Assembly (NCBI GenBank): GCA_011317545.1 | Contig: WUJK01000001.1 | Location: 2,213,001 to 2,277,000 of the forward strand | Source: Coniella vitis | Lineage: Eukaryota; Ascomycota; Sordariomycetes; Diaporthales; Schizoparmaceae | Reading direction: 5' to 3' | DNA length: 64,000 nucleotides | Shown here: positions 1-12,373 of the stretch, one piece after another | How positions within the stretch are numbered: position 1 is the first letter of the stretch | Layout of the letters: each line of letters begins with the position of its first letter | Position numbers and translations under genes: made by a program | Notes under the pieces: generated by a model | What the model saw: only the letters and a program-made list of their open reading frames with translations | Told to the model about the DNA's origin: nothing | Databases searched by the model: none

Positions 1-538
1 GGCAAGACGGATCTGATCTCAGTCGGCAAAGAGGCTGAAAGGATCCATGGAGGGTGGTGTTGGCTTGCAAGTGGCCCAGTGGAGCCCACTTGGGCAGCAG
101 CGGCATTGCGGGTTTGCCTGCTATCCAGGGTATGGCAGGGGTGCTGAAGACCTGGATCTCACCGGTTGGCTGCTTTTGGCAATGTGATGCAACAACAGAA
201 AGCGAACCGTCAGCGGTCAGCGACTGAATGCTTCCACAGAAGCCTATGCTCGAAGGATCGTCCGTCTCGTGGACCCAGTGCAATATAGATGTAGCATCAA
301 GGTCGCCAACTGGATTTGAGTGCAAACCTTCGTCGTCGAAGACGGTGCATTGTCGTTGGCGCTAGAATGCTCAAGCATGGGTTCGTAGAAAGAATTCGGT
401 GGGCTGGCTGAATGGTGGTACGAGAGCTGCATGCGCTGCCCTGTCGCAGTCAACATCATACGCCAGCCATGCGGTGGGTGAGATCTGATGAAGACCCTGG
501 CTAGTGCTGCTGCATCTAGCATCGAGTAGCTTTGAACT
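1..538 (-). CDS. Partial unrecognised coding frame, cut by the left edge
   Basis: On the minus strand one reading frame is open from 361 to the window edge (120 codons). The same frame is open again from 538 to 374. Between them lie an in-frame TGA (371-373) and TAG (362-364). Both stops disappear if a 60-nt phase-0 intron is removed at 421-362 (donor GTACCA, acceptor TTCTAG). The translation is protein-like, with motifs such as AYDVDCDRAAHAAL, DDEGLHSNP and GEIQVFSTP, but I do not recognise a family. No start codon could be assigned; the frame closes upstream at a TGA (539-541), so another exon would be needed. The alternative is a degraded copy, because CGA-to-TGA and CAG-to-TAG changes would explain both stops. 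The evidence is only an open frame plus a plausible intron. Confidence 0.35.
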
Positions 539-3492
539 TCACTAGATTACCAGTGAAAGGGGAATCCGAATATGGAGGCGTGTATAGATATGCCGAGCAA
601 GTTCGAATGCGTGCTCGAACTGCAGGATAAGCGTTGCTGTTGTCCTGAACAGAGCTAGTGGGTGTAAGCGTCTATCCACACACGAGAGCAAGGACCGGTG
701 CGACTTGCGGGATCAACTGCCGGGCGCCAGACAGCTGGTCTGGTAACAGAGACAAGAACATGCTGGAGTAGACTTGATTCCTTCTTCTCTACCGGTCCCC
801 AGCTGTCAGAGGCTCGCTGCCATGTCTCCCGTGTAGCTCTCCTGGTCGACTCCGTGCTACGTTGCAACCACTGCTGCTTTAGCCGTGGGTGTGGGTGTAA
901 GCGTGCCCACCCAAATCACCCCGCCATTTCTTTTCTCTTCCTCGGGCGGTAGTACTTGGTACTGTACTAGCTCTTTGTCCACCTTTCCTGTAACTCGTGC
1001 CGTGGTTCTCTTATTTTGACGGTCGTTGGATCCGCAGGTGACAGGCCGGGTCTTCCCAGATAAAGCCCGCATCCAAGCCCGGTCAAGGACTTCTCGGCTG
1101 CGAGGCGCGGCTAGGGGTGTCCATGCCTGTCAAATAAGATTGTGTGCGGAGTTCCAGAGCAGACCCCTGTGGAACACTGTATACATAGTAGGTATTCAGA
1201 GTGTCGTGTGGCGTACAGCATGTCCGGTGGTGCTGGAGATCGACGTGTTGTCCAAGGGCGTTGGGCAAGTTGCCATTTACTCGGACGGGAGCAAGTACAG
1301 TGTGATTGGGTGGGCGCCTGCCGTGCATTGGGAGCAGCTCGACTCCTTCCCTACAACTCATAGTACGTCCCACATGGATTCGAGACTTCCAAGATTGCCT
1401 CCGTCCAGCCAAAGTATCAAGCACTCCATAAGGAACAGCAGGCTCGACAATTGATGGACCTAGGCGCGCCTTCGGATACGCAATGCGGCTGCACCTGGGC
1501 ATATTCCCTCCACCCTCTTGCTGTGCATAAATCGGGCAAAACACCACAATTGAGAGGATCGCTGGATCCAACCTTGAAATTATTTCACAATCAATATAAG
1601 CGCGATGAATCAGAACTGACATCTATTGTATTGCATCCTCCTATTTTCTAAGCATGCAATGTTATGGCCAATGATGCCAGGATGTCAAATCTGTCTGAAT
1701 CACCAATAAATAAGGCCATGTTTCTTGCCTTATACAAAGCAAATATCTTGCGACTGAGCTATATGCCGATAACACGGCTATTGTTCTTCGCTAATGCCCT
1801 GTAAGTATAATGTCGTCGTCAATCGGCATCCACCGGCTCAATCACCACCCCACGTAAAAGTCCCAGTTTCCATGCCGCTGCTGCATACGCATAGTATATC
1901 GCCATACCACGATTCAAGTCCTGCAAATATGAAAAGGTCCGGTTGATACAGATACTAATTTGAGCTACCATCATACGGTGCTTTCGCTTTCACATGGCCG
2001 CGGGTAGTCAAGCAATTACAAGAAATATCTGTGAGTATCAAACATATCTAGCCTGATATACATCGTAAACTTTCAACTGGCAATACCGGGCAGCCTTGCA
2101 GTATTACCAGTGCCGCTCTGCTCATGCATCTGTCGATCCAACGCAATATTGACTGCAAGTATGACTGACAAGCAAGCGCTTGGTTCTCAAGACTACGAGG
2201 ACTGGTGATGTCGATTCTTGATACGTCTTTTCTCGCACCAATACTCTGGAGTGTACATTGCTAGGTTTTTTTCAATGTTTCAAGGTATTTTCTCAGACTG
2301 AAACTGGATAAGTCTCCTCTCCATTTGCGATTAACATGCATTGTCCTAGATAAAAGCTATGCATTGCAACATGACTGACGCATCAAGCGTACACTGGGAA
2401 AATCTCTGCGAGCAAGCTCGACAAGCCAGTAAGGTTGCGTCAGCATCAACTATCCCCGAAAGCAGAACCACGTGTCGCCGCTAAAATTGCGGCCCAAATA
2501 GCCTTCCAACAACGACAGGATATTCAAAGCCATAGCCTGGTAGCAGAGACTCTTGGTATCATAGGTATATATGATAGAGAAACAGCGCAGATCTGCAATT
2601 TCGCAACGTACCAGTGAAAGAAACAAGGGCCTCTCTACAACCACCAGTAACTCCACCCAAGGGAACCCAAGAGAACCCAAGAGAACCCAAAGTCGACATG
2701 GAGACGACACCGATACACCGAGAAGAAGGAACCAGAACAAGCCACGCCCCTTCGAATTGACTCCATTTTTGGTCCGCCGCTCCGTTTTCAGCCCGGGTCT
2801 ACAGGCCCACAGAGGATGACGTTACATGGAAAGGAAAAAGAACAGGGGAAAAACAGAAAGAAAGAGAGCAAAAAAGAAGAAAGAAGAAGAAAAAATAAAG
2901 GCAGCAATGTTGCAATGAACATTGTGAAATGAGGAGTGGAAAAGACAGGCAAAAACAATTCGTACAGTTATCAACGTAAGCACAACCAGCAACTTGCCCG
3001 TGGGGGCTCTCATCTTTCTAAACATAATGTTCTGGGGGCGGGGAGAGCGACATTTGAATATCGCCGTTGGGAATGACAAAGATGTGTTCCGTAACTCCTT
3101 ATTGCTGGGGAAGTGCAAGGTCCTGCACAGATCCACAGTCACCACACCTGCCTTGCTGTATGTACCCTTGGAGGACCCTAGTGCCAGACGCCGTTATCAA
3201 GTATTTTCTTTGCCCATGGTGATCGCTCTGGTCTCAGATGCCAGATCGACTGTAGTTGTAATTCGAGAGCACTGCAAGAAATGCCTGAAGTAACCGCGTG
3301 ATATGAAGCTTCGAAAAGTATCTCTAGCCTAGAGTTACCAAGGATTCAATGTTTGAACCAGTATTATTACGTTCCCGTTTTCGCTGGAATATCGCAAATT
3401 TTTTCTCTCTTTTTTTTGTTAAAGATGTCTTCGAGTGCGAGAAGTTCGTGTCAAATGCTGCTTGAGGGGGCAACTACTTGGCTGCAATACCT
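539..3492. other. Gene-poor stretch, no supported gene
   Basis: Open frames here are all under 180 codons, overlap one another on both strands, and show no recognisable motif. A short 10-bp tandem repeat lies at 2657-2690 and a purine-rich tract at about 2825-2900. The last few hundred bases probably include the 3' untranslated region of the minus-strand gene that ends at 3493. Nothing else is visible. Confidence 0.5.
2657..2690. repeat. Short tandem repeat, 10-bp unit
   Basis: Three copies of a 10-bp unit close to GRGAACCCAA lie head to tail, followed by a partial fourth. It sits in non-coding DNA and no function is evident. Confidence 0.75.
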
Positions 3493-4343
3493 TCATCGAC
3501 CGGAACTGGCTGTAGCTGCATTCTCGTCGGACTTGTACAGTTCCTTGCACTCTTCGAGAACTAATTGCGCGTCAGTATGTCCCATGCGCTTCATTATATG
3601 AAGGCCTGACTTACTTTCGATGATTTGTGTCTCCCAGACACCGTATTGATAGTCCACCAAGCCATACCTCTCGATGTTATCACAGAGTCGAACCAGCTCG
3701 TCTCCCATCTTCTGCAGATTTTCTTCTGACACGAGAGTCTGTCCCCTGCTAAGCTGCATTCCTGACTCCATGAGATCTTTCTGGGCTTGGAAGATGGCAA
3801 GCCAGGCATGGTTAAAGTCATTCCACAATTTGATCCTGTCGGAATGCAGATTCTGATCATCCGAGGTAAGCCCTGGTTGTCATTAAGATACATTAGTAAG
3901 TTTTCCCTCTTCGGAAAGTCACTTGGAAGCCGCATTGGGACGGAGGAGAGCCCTCCCGTGTGACCAAATTCTGTCGTTTTCCACAAGGTAAGAAGGTCAA
4001 GACGTACCTAGCTCGTGCACATGAGACAGGAGCCATTCGGACACATTGGTAAGTGATTCACCAGCCGTTTGCAGAGCCCCCTTTTTAATATTTGTGAAGA
4101 CCTCCTTCAGAGCATCTTGATACTGGGAGTATGCCTGATTGAGATCGGCGCCCGCTTGATAATCTCCAGATTCTTCCATACTGACATCAGGCGCTGACGC
4201 CGTCGCCTGCGTGGTCATTGTTCCCATTCCCGTAATATTTGTCGGATAGTTAATCATTGTATTCCTAGTGTCCGTCGAGCCTGATTGATATACGGCTGCT
4301 GTTTGAGCATTCGAAGGCTGCTGCTGTTGTTGCTGTTGCTGTT

Positions 4344-4380
<37 letters not shown>

Positions 4381-4905
4381 CATTGCCGATGTAGCAGCAG
4401 CATTTGTTGGCTCGCCCGAGAAGTATGTGTTTGTGACATCCGTTGGCATGATCTGTGGTGCTGCAGGCTGCCGCAAATCGAATTGGCTCGCCGTCGTATC
4501 ATAAACAGCACTCTGTGCGCCCGCTTGAGGTACATTGTACATCAAGTTCGGGTTGTACGAACCGGTAAAGTTCTGTGCTTGTCGGGCATCTTGACCGTAT
4601 CCAGTCGCCGACTGATGGTAGCCCATCGTGTTTTGTTGCATTCCAGTTGTTGCGGAGAATCCTGCGGCTGGCGAATCTTGATAGTATGTGCCATAACCAG
4701 CTGACCCTCCACCCATCGCACCCCGCCCCGCTGAAGGAGGGGACGTGTTCAAAGGAGCGGGCCGATATCGATCAGAAGAGCCGCCAGAGCCAGCCATGCT
4801 GCGGTGAGATTGCTGCGAGGGATTTTGTACTGTCTGGTGGTATCTGTTGCTGCTGTGCTGGAGGGGCGGTTCATTCTGCCTCCTGCGGCGAGTATTGTCG
4901 TCCAT
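3493..4905 (-). CDS. Conserved-looking glutamine-rich protein of unknown function
   Basis: Three exons: 4905-4008, 3872-3615 and 3560-3493, giving 407 aa. Introns have GTACGT/CAG and GTAAGT/TAG ends and phase is kept (1,1). The second intron is a multiple of three without a stop, so the unspliced frame also reads through. Residues 1-260 are low-complexity (Arg, Ser, Gly, Gln, Tyr) with 21 consecutive Gln at 176-196. The C-terminal ~145 residues look folded and mainly helical, starting near an SQYQDALKEVF motif and including RIKLWNDFNHAWLAIFQ and LCDNIERYGLVDYQYGVWE. This C-terminal block resembles a conserved fungal protein I know only as hypothetical. The low-complexity N-terminus plus a 7.5 kb empty upstream region would suit a regulator, but that is inference. 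There is no membrane segment or signal peptide. The start is the first in-frame ATG and is followed by a basic run. Confidence 0.85.
4318..4380 (-). repeat. CAG/CAA trinucleotide run coding for 21 Gln
   Basis: Sixty-three bases of mixed CAG and CAA codons in the first exon of the glutamine-rich gene. CAA interruptions break the pure CAG stretch, which normally slows expansion. Length may vary between strains. Confidence 0.95.
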
Positions 4906-7900
4906 GCCCTTGGGGAACCCGCTGGTTCCTGGCGTCTACTTTCGGCGAGCCCACCTCAAGATGCTCCGGCGAGGTCAATGAATCAGCTCGCGACGCGTCT
5001 GATACGCGTAATTGTCGGTCCAGAACAGACTATCAAGTTTGAATGTTCGGTTGCGCGCGTCGATAAGCAGGAAAGGGAGCACGGTGGAGAGAGACGGGGC
5101 GCAAGATTCGAAGGTGGTGCAGACAATGAGAAGCCTTGATTTGGCGTTGAACACCGGGCAGAGTCTGCGGTGTATTCAGCTAGTAGCTTCTCCCGTATCG
5201 GGTTGCGGGAAGGGATCTTCTCGCTAATTCTCTGTCGCACGGTGTCGATAACTGCGGGACAGGGTCTTCTTGAGGCAGGACAACAGGCCTGTTTGGAGCT
5301 GTGTTGCGTCGGCTGGCAGAGGTGCTTCGCGGGTTGTAAGGGGCGGGAAAAAACAATGGCAAACAAACAGGTGAATTGAGAAGGCTTGCCGAGAGACTGG
5401 TAGAGTTTCTAGTCGGTGGTTGTGACTCGCGCTAAGAGATCAAAGACCATGCCTCGTCCCGAGAGACACAACTCGATGTTGCGAGGTTCGAGGGAGGCTC
5501 CCGCAAGCTTGTCGGGTTGGCAGAAAAACAGAGAACAAATTGCGCGAATGCTCAGGTTGACCTGTCGAACGGCTGGCGCGAGTCAACTAGGAGGATCCTG
5601 GCGGGCCACGCATCCAACACCTCGCATGACAAGCTGTGGCTTTTTGAGTACTCCGTGGGCAAAGAAGCCGCACTAGGGTCTCACAGAAAGAGTCGCAAGT
5701 AGGGACGACCCTTGATGTAAGCTTCGCCAGATCGATTTGTCGCAGCGTTCTCTGCTTTGCTCGTACTAGACCACTGTGCCGCCCTTGAGTCGTCGCGCCA
5801 GTGAAGGGCAAGAACGATAATTTTGGTGCGGTTCTAGGAAGAGGTCAAGAGAAGATGCTGGCAGGGAGAGGCCGGCTTCAGGGAGTGCGGTTGGTCCGGG
5901 TTTTATACCAGACAGACTGAGCAGTCCGTGGTGCGTCGCTTTCAGAAGTGGTCGCTGTAGTAAGTCTTTGGATACCCAATCTACAGCCCCACCAACTAAA
6001 GCAAGGCACAAGAACTTTGAAATCCTAGGTAGCCCTAGTTTTACAATTCTGGTATAAGTGGCAGCCCAAGGAGGCACTTTTTATTGACACAATGACGACC
6101 GTGAGCAGAGCCCTCGGTTCCTCCAAGCCCCAGCAGTAAGCGCAAGGGCATTAACCAAACCAGAAAAAAAAGGACAAATAGCGGGGTCGAGAGGAAATAT
6201 ATTCCGGCAAAGTGGTACAAGAAGGCGCAAGAGAGGAGAAAAGAATTGTCGACGTTTCAACAAAGTAAAGTAGGGAGGGTTGGTCTGAAGGTAGGGGTGT
6301 AGTTTGAACTTTGCGGTTTTCTGACGAAACAGCAGAATTCTACATAAGCCGGATCAGTCACCACCGTTTAGGAGGAGGGTAGCCCGCAGGTACCGGTACT
6401 GCAGAGTCCCCACCGGATCGACGAGCTCAAGGTTGGTGTGATCGTGCTTTAGCCACGTACCGAAGTATCTTTTTTGGTAGTGTGTGGCGGCTGGATGAAT
6501 GAAAGAAGGAGGGGGGGGGGGCTCCACAGAAAAAGAAAGCACAAGGCTAACAAGTGGCCGAGTGACACAAGAATAGTAGGCTGTACCAGAAGATCTAGAG
6601 ATGCTTCTGGCACCTGGTCTTGCCACGCGTGACTTTGGAAAGTCGTGTTTAGAGAACAGAGATGATGCTTATGTATGCGCGGCTATGGAGAATAAGGATT
6701 CAAGGCGCCAGTCCGATCAACACCAGAATCTCATGTCCAGCAAAGGGCAAGTTGCTGTCTGTATTGCGTCCGGTTCGGAGGTCCAAGCCGGCTGCCTTTT
6801 GTATCGAACAGCAGCCCTGTTATTTGGCAAGAGGGCTTGATTGGTGCAGTCGCGGCGAATTAACGGACAATGGAGAAATTTGTGGCCAAGGTTGCTGGGC
6901 GGACAGTGAGGTTCGAGCTCGGGAGTGGGGAGTTTAGGTCCAAACTCGACTGCGTCAGCTGGGTGTGCGTCTGTCCTTTCAAGCCTTAGGGCGGGAGCCT
7001 TAGGGAAACGTGACTGCTTGTCGAGCGAGCGGGCGGTCCTGGCTAGTCCATGCCAAATCTTCAGTGGGGCTCCCTAATGTTATTCCGCAACGCGGGCAAC
7101 AGTGATAATTTGAACATGTCATTGAGAAAGGCTGCGCTTGCTAGGCTTGGCTAGATGTAGCTTATGTGCCAGTTTCTGGTGACTCGCATTTCCCTAGTAA
7201 GAGCAAACCACCCTTACAGCATCTGTACCTGCTGAGAGAGTTGCCGGTTTCGTCTAGACTCTGCAAGTTGGTTGGGCAATTGCGTTTGCTGAAAGCGGCA
7301 GGGACTCGAAATTTGACTGCAGGGCTGTGGCTGCCGCTTCCGGGCCAGAGCGCTGTTGGTCAGTTCCAAAGTACATTCGAGTCTCCTCCTTCCCACGTTC
7401 GGTGCGGTACACACTTCCCTTGCCCAACATGACTTTTCCAGCACGACCGTGGGCCAAACAGCATACCTGGTCTCCAGCCTTGCGGGGCAACTCCAGTACG
7501 AGGACGGTGCATAAATCCATATGGGTTTGTCAAGTGTCAGGTACGCAAGTTGCAAATTCATGCGAGTGTCCTGCCCCCGCACTCATTTGCAAATGCGGCG
7601 AGCCATTGCCACATGACGTCTTGACTTCTATGCTTCAAAAAACAGAGTCAAAAAACCAGGCTTTGCCGATTGCCGATGACAGATTGGTTTGATTTGGCAG
7701 CAAAGGGCAAGACCAGACATGCTTGGTCGACGATAATGCCCATACCATTTGCACGAGAGCGTCAACTTAAACACCGAGGTTCAAGCGACCTTGGATGCCA
7801 GCTGCCTTAGCAGTGGCCAAGTTGAATCACCGTTTGTCAATTGATGGATTGCCCTGCTTGTGCTAAGTTATATTTGTCAACGGAAGGTCTATTAGGGTTA

Positions 7901-10900
7901 TCAAGAAAATGAACAAAGGCAATGTTGTCTCATGCTGCAGCCAAACAGCCCTTGGACACATTGTTCCTCTTCCGTAGTCAAATGGTGAGGTTATTTGGTC
8001 TCAGAACAGTATTTTGCCGGGAATTACACACCAATTCCCCATTCTAGAGTGTCGATCGGTAATGGACTAGTAACATGCTGCCCAACCTGGGGTCCTGGCT
8101 CATCAGCTGAGAAGGCTGACCAAGCGGGTTGGGGTCTGGTAGTATTGAAAGGTGATGGAACCGCCTTCGGTAAGGGCACAGCACGTGAGACGGCTGCGGA
8201 CAGGCCCGAGGAAAAAGCAACCAGATGCTAAGAGCAGAAGGAAAGGGATCCACTGTATCTGCTAGCTTTTCGGGCAAGCATAGCAATGTAGACTATTGAG
8301 CTTGTTGACAGCATCAGTCCATAAAGTCAAGTAGGGCGGGTCAAGCAGCAAGCCAATAAGAAAGCAAGGGTTCGAGGCCACGGCCACCGTAATGATGTAC
8401 ATTAGATTTAACGTCGTCGGGGTAAAGGCAAGACGTACTGTTGTGATTGGGCCGCTGTAAAGCAGCAGAGACCCTTGCCCGAGAATCGAAGCCTTGATTG
8501 TGTTCAAAAGCGGGACAGCGCGAGACCAAGAGCTTGGTGTTTTCAATCAATTAGCTGGGCCTCTTTTACCGAGAATCCCTTGCAAGCAAATAGTCTTGCG
8601 AAAGACATCCGTGGTTTCAAGTATCCGAACAGACTAGTCGTGTCCCTGAATTTCATGGACCTCAGCACTAGAACTGCATATGCCACTGGGGCCGCGAGTT
8701 CTTGCAATGCTGTGCATATCTCGCCCGACGGGACACTTTTCAATCTTCTAACAGGTTTCAAAGATATGTCCACAAGTGTGCTGAGGGCAATTGCCGGAGG
8801 TGGTATAGGTGGGTACCAATCCTGAACGATGTCCAAAGCACAGATATGGTGTGCTAAGTAATAATACTGCAGAGCACAGCCTCGGGTAGCTCGCTGAATG
8901 ACCCACGTATTTTCTCGCAAATTTTGGGCACGAGAATGAGCACTTTCATTTGTCGATGTCGGATAGATATTTGGCCTGTAATACGTACCGTGATGGGACT
9001 GATTGTGAGCCGTACCCGACTGGTGAGCCTTTGTTCTCCAGAAAGATCCGGGCTTCATGCGGGCAGCTCTTGGTGTGCAAATTAGGATCAAATAATACTT
9101 ACGGTAGTGCGGAATGTACATGGCCATTGGGCTGGGATGTGAGCGCGTACAATGTAGCCTCAGGTAAGCAGAGCTGTCGCTAGCAATGGCGAAGGAAAAG
9201 ACTGCGGCCGAAGAACCTTGAACCATGCGCCCCAAATGCAGGTGGCAGCAGAGGAAGACATGTCGTTGAGAAAGAATGCGGCGGGTCTGTGTCTGTGCAG
9301 AGTGGAGTCAGTCGCCAAATGTGCTTTGAAGCACTTTGTACGGTCGTACTGGATTCAACCGTCAGGGGTCCTTGGCCAGGCACTCCACCGTGATTTCTGT
9401 AGCTCGACCTATCACGGAAGCAAACTGATCGATTGCCGAACAGGGAGGGGGTTGCAGATATTGCCTTGTCTCACCTCGCTGACTCGCATGTTTAGGTCGT
9501 GGTGTGCTTCTGGGTGTTTTGGTAGCGGTATAGTTTGCGGTCTTGATCTTGATGCATCAACCGATGCCTCCGTGATGTGCTTGGGAGTATCCGTACTCTA
9601 GTGTACTGGAAGTGTGTATGCCTGGCCGGACAACCATAGCTATTGCAAACGCCTTCGTGTAGCTGTGTGGTTCTGCGGCTTCTCTACGCATTCATTTCGG
9701 CATAGTCTGCTGGGCCGTCAAGCTCGACATGGTACTAGAGTCAGTACGCTCTGGTCAATGGTGCTATTTCAAATTGCTCCCGACCCACGATGTGTTGGTT
9801 GGCTGAATGGCTGATGAGAGTGGCTCCGGAAAGCTGCTACCATACATAGCATGGCTATACTATCATCGTGTAAGTACTAGAATCGTGAGCCACGAGGTAG
9901 GATAGTGGAGTCGCCCTCGAGGAGGCCCCACAGCGGCATCTTCACGCTTGTCGGTGTACGTACAAAAAGCGATGCGCACCAACAACCGTCAAGGCTTGAC
10001 CGCGATGCGGAACATGGACAATGACTCTGCGCCTACCGCCACAGACAATGCAGCGTGGCTTCTGCACAGCCTGACGGCCCATGATACACAGTACTGGTTG
10101 GTGCCAATGATGGGGGCGGTGAGCTTGGCACGCAATAAGTGCAGGCTGCATACATTGGAGGTATACATAGTAATGCAGTAGGCCTGTAAATTGGTTCCGG
10201 CCTCGAAGTGCGGCAAGCTTGAATCGGTCTCGGGAGGAACAGGCGTTGAGAAGCCACAGAATTGCGCTAGCGCGGCTGCTAGAGTCTGCCAAGGTCCCAA
10301 AGATCGACGGTGAAGGTTAATGGTTGTCGCGGCTGGCCTGCTCATACGCCAGAAGGAGGACGGGTGGTAAGGTACTATGTCGAGTTGGACACCCGTTCAG
10401 AGTGAAGTTTCTTAAGAAGAGGCATTGGGTTCTGCGACTCTTAACGAGGGGCTCGTGCTGTCAGGTCATCTGCGACCGGTCCAATAGCAGGGTTCAGTTG
10501 GCAGATGCGCTAGATTCTGATGGTGGGTAGGTGCAGTGGCTTCTGGAGCTAAGACTACTTTAGGTAGGGCTTTCTGGCACAGCGCACACACCCATAGCCC
10601 GACAGAGAGACTACTGTACGTAGCACGTGCATGCAGAAAAACTTATGTACACTACTACCATAGTATTACTACATAGTATGCAGCAAGTACTTAGTGCGCG
10701 CAGCCCCCACTATGTACATAGTAGTATCATGGACTTTGGCGGGTTGAATCAATGCGGGTCATCCAAGGCAGCATTACTTTGTACTGCCAGCGAATTACGG
10801 CGACCCCCAGCTGCCCCGTCCGACCCTGGCAGGTTGCCAGCCCTGCGCCTTGCCCTGACCTTGGCGAATGAGGCAACTACTTCTCAGATCTTCGCCCGCC

Positions 10901-12373
10901 CACCACGATGTGAATTGCAGTGGGACGAGAAGGAGGATAACAGGTTTTATACACCTAAGAAGCCACGATGATACTCCACTGTTTCCTTGTTCGACAGCAA
11001 ATTGCATTGTCTCCCCGTCCTACAACTCCTATCCATGCTTCCGGCGGACGGGCGGATACGTGCAACCTTACACCTTCTGCGGACCGTTTCCAACGCTTGA
11101 CGCCACATAAGCAGAATAAAGCAAAAACCAGATGTAGAAAATTCACTATCAAAAGTCTGTCGGACAAGGACTGTTCTTTTTCCTTCTTTGAGGCGGGGCT
11201 TGCTGCGACTTGTAGCTCACACGGCTCGGGCGTGCTGCTGGTGCAAACATGCCACTGGTACCTCCGACCGGGCGCTGCCCTTGGACTTGTGGATAATTAA
11301 AGACTAGTGACAAGTCTCCCTGCCGATGTACAGTCGCTATTCACTGCCTACGGTGATCGGATCGGATCTCAGGGCACATTGCGAAGATGCGGGTAAGGAC
11401 GTCACGTTCATCCTCTGCAATTACAGTCTTATGCGCATTGACCGTGTGGGATGGAACTTCAGCAGCGTGCCGGTATACAGTACAGTCTATGGCCAAGAGG
11501 CATACCTTTTGTACCTGGTCTACAACAACGCTTATGGTATTGTTGGCACCTGTTCCCAACGTTCAGATAATAGTTGGCGAGCCAGGCGGAATCTTTGTGT
11601 ACCGGCTGAACCGGCTGTAGCTTGCTTCTACCTGTTCATGGATATCTCTTGGCTCACAAGTTAACACTGCGATGGAATATAGCACATTTTAGACTCTAGC
11701 ACAGATGTAGAGGAAGCCAGACCAACGGTCCATGACGCATGTATGTGCCACGAGATGTGTCTACATTATCGATGTGATGGGAGTGAATACCTTAGTTCTC
11801 TGTTGCAAGCTTGTCGCAACAGATCTTGACAGTGAGGCACAAAAGAAACAATTCGTGCGATGTGTGCCAGAATGGAGTTCGTCTTGCAAAAACCTATGAT
11901 TGAGTAGTTCAAACCTCGACAGGTGCCTGTGAAGATGAGGAGTAAGCTTGATAAACAGGAATTAATGATGATTGCCAGCTCGTGGTCGACTGTCAAACTT
12001 CGCTTGATGTGCAGATACATTAGCGACCCTCATGCTTCACATCAGTGCTTGACTGTTCGTAGTACAAGCAAGATCAGGGCACAACATATTGTGTTGAATG
12101 CGATGAAGACGGCACGTTTTGATGGTGATCATGTTTCGCATGGTATGTATACGCGCCTTTCTCACAGAAAGGCACATGCAGTACGGAGGTCTGTTGTCTT
12201 GTTACCAATGCTCATTCAAGGACCATGTCCTCGATAGTCAACATAAAGTAGACCACTATGGCTTGTGGGCAGCTTTGCATATCGAAGACCACTAAGTCCA
12301 TAAGCGACAGTATATGGTACAGTGTGCTCGCGTAAAGACAGCTTTGCAATGATAATGTTCCGCCAATATACTC
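4906..12373. other. 7.5 kb gene-poor region upstream of the Gln-rich gene
   Basis: No recognisable gene, tRNA or transposon coding was found. The longest frame is 227 codons from an ATG at 9226 to 8543 (minus); it lacks any motif and has an odd composition rich in Ser, His, Tyr and Cys. GC content looks ordinary, so this does not look like strongly RIP-mutated, AT-rich DNA. A G11 run lies at 6511-6521, and a cluster of TACATAGTA-like words with a 14-bp palindrome lies at 10640-10740. The region is the upstream flank of the glutamine-rich gene and the downstream flank of MRPS9 (both minus). It could hold long regulatory sequence, an unspliced 5' leader or non-coding RNA, but none of these is shown by the sequence. 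Confidence 0.5.
10640..10740. repeat. Cluster of CATAGTA words with a 14-bp palindrome
   Basis: Within about 100 bp the words CATAGTA/TACTATG recur four or more times. They include the perfect 14-bp palindrome ACTATGTACATAGT at 10709-10722. Single half-sites also occur at about 33370, 56783, 56934 and 62165-62180. No known factor site is claimed. Confidence 0.55.

Noticed and set aside
8543..9226. 227-codon minus-strand open frame in the gene-poor region
   Set aside because: Longer than expected by chance but without motif, neighbours or clear composition; the start would be an isolated ATG. Transcript or homology evidence would be needed.
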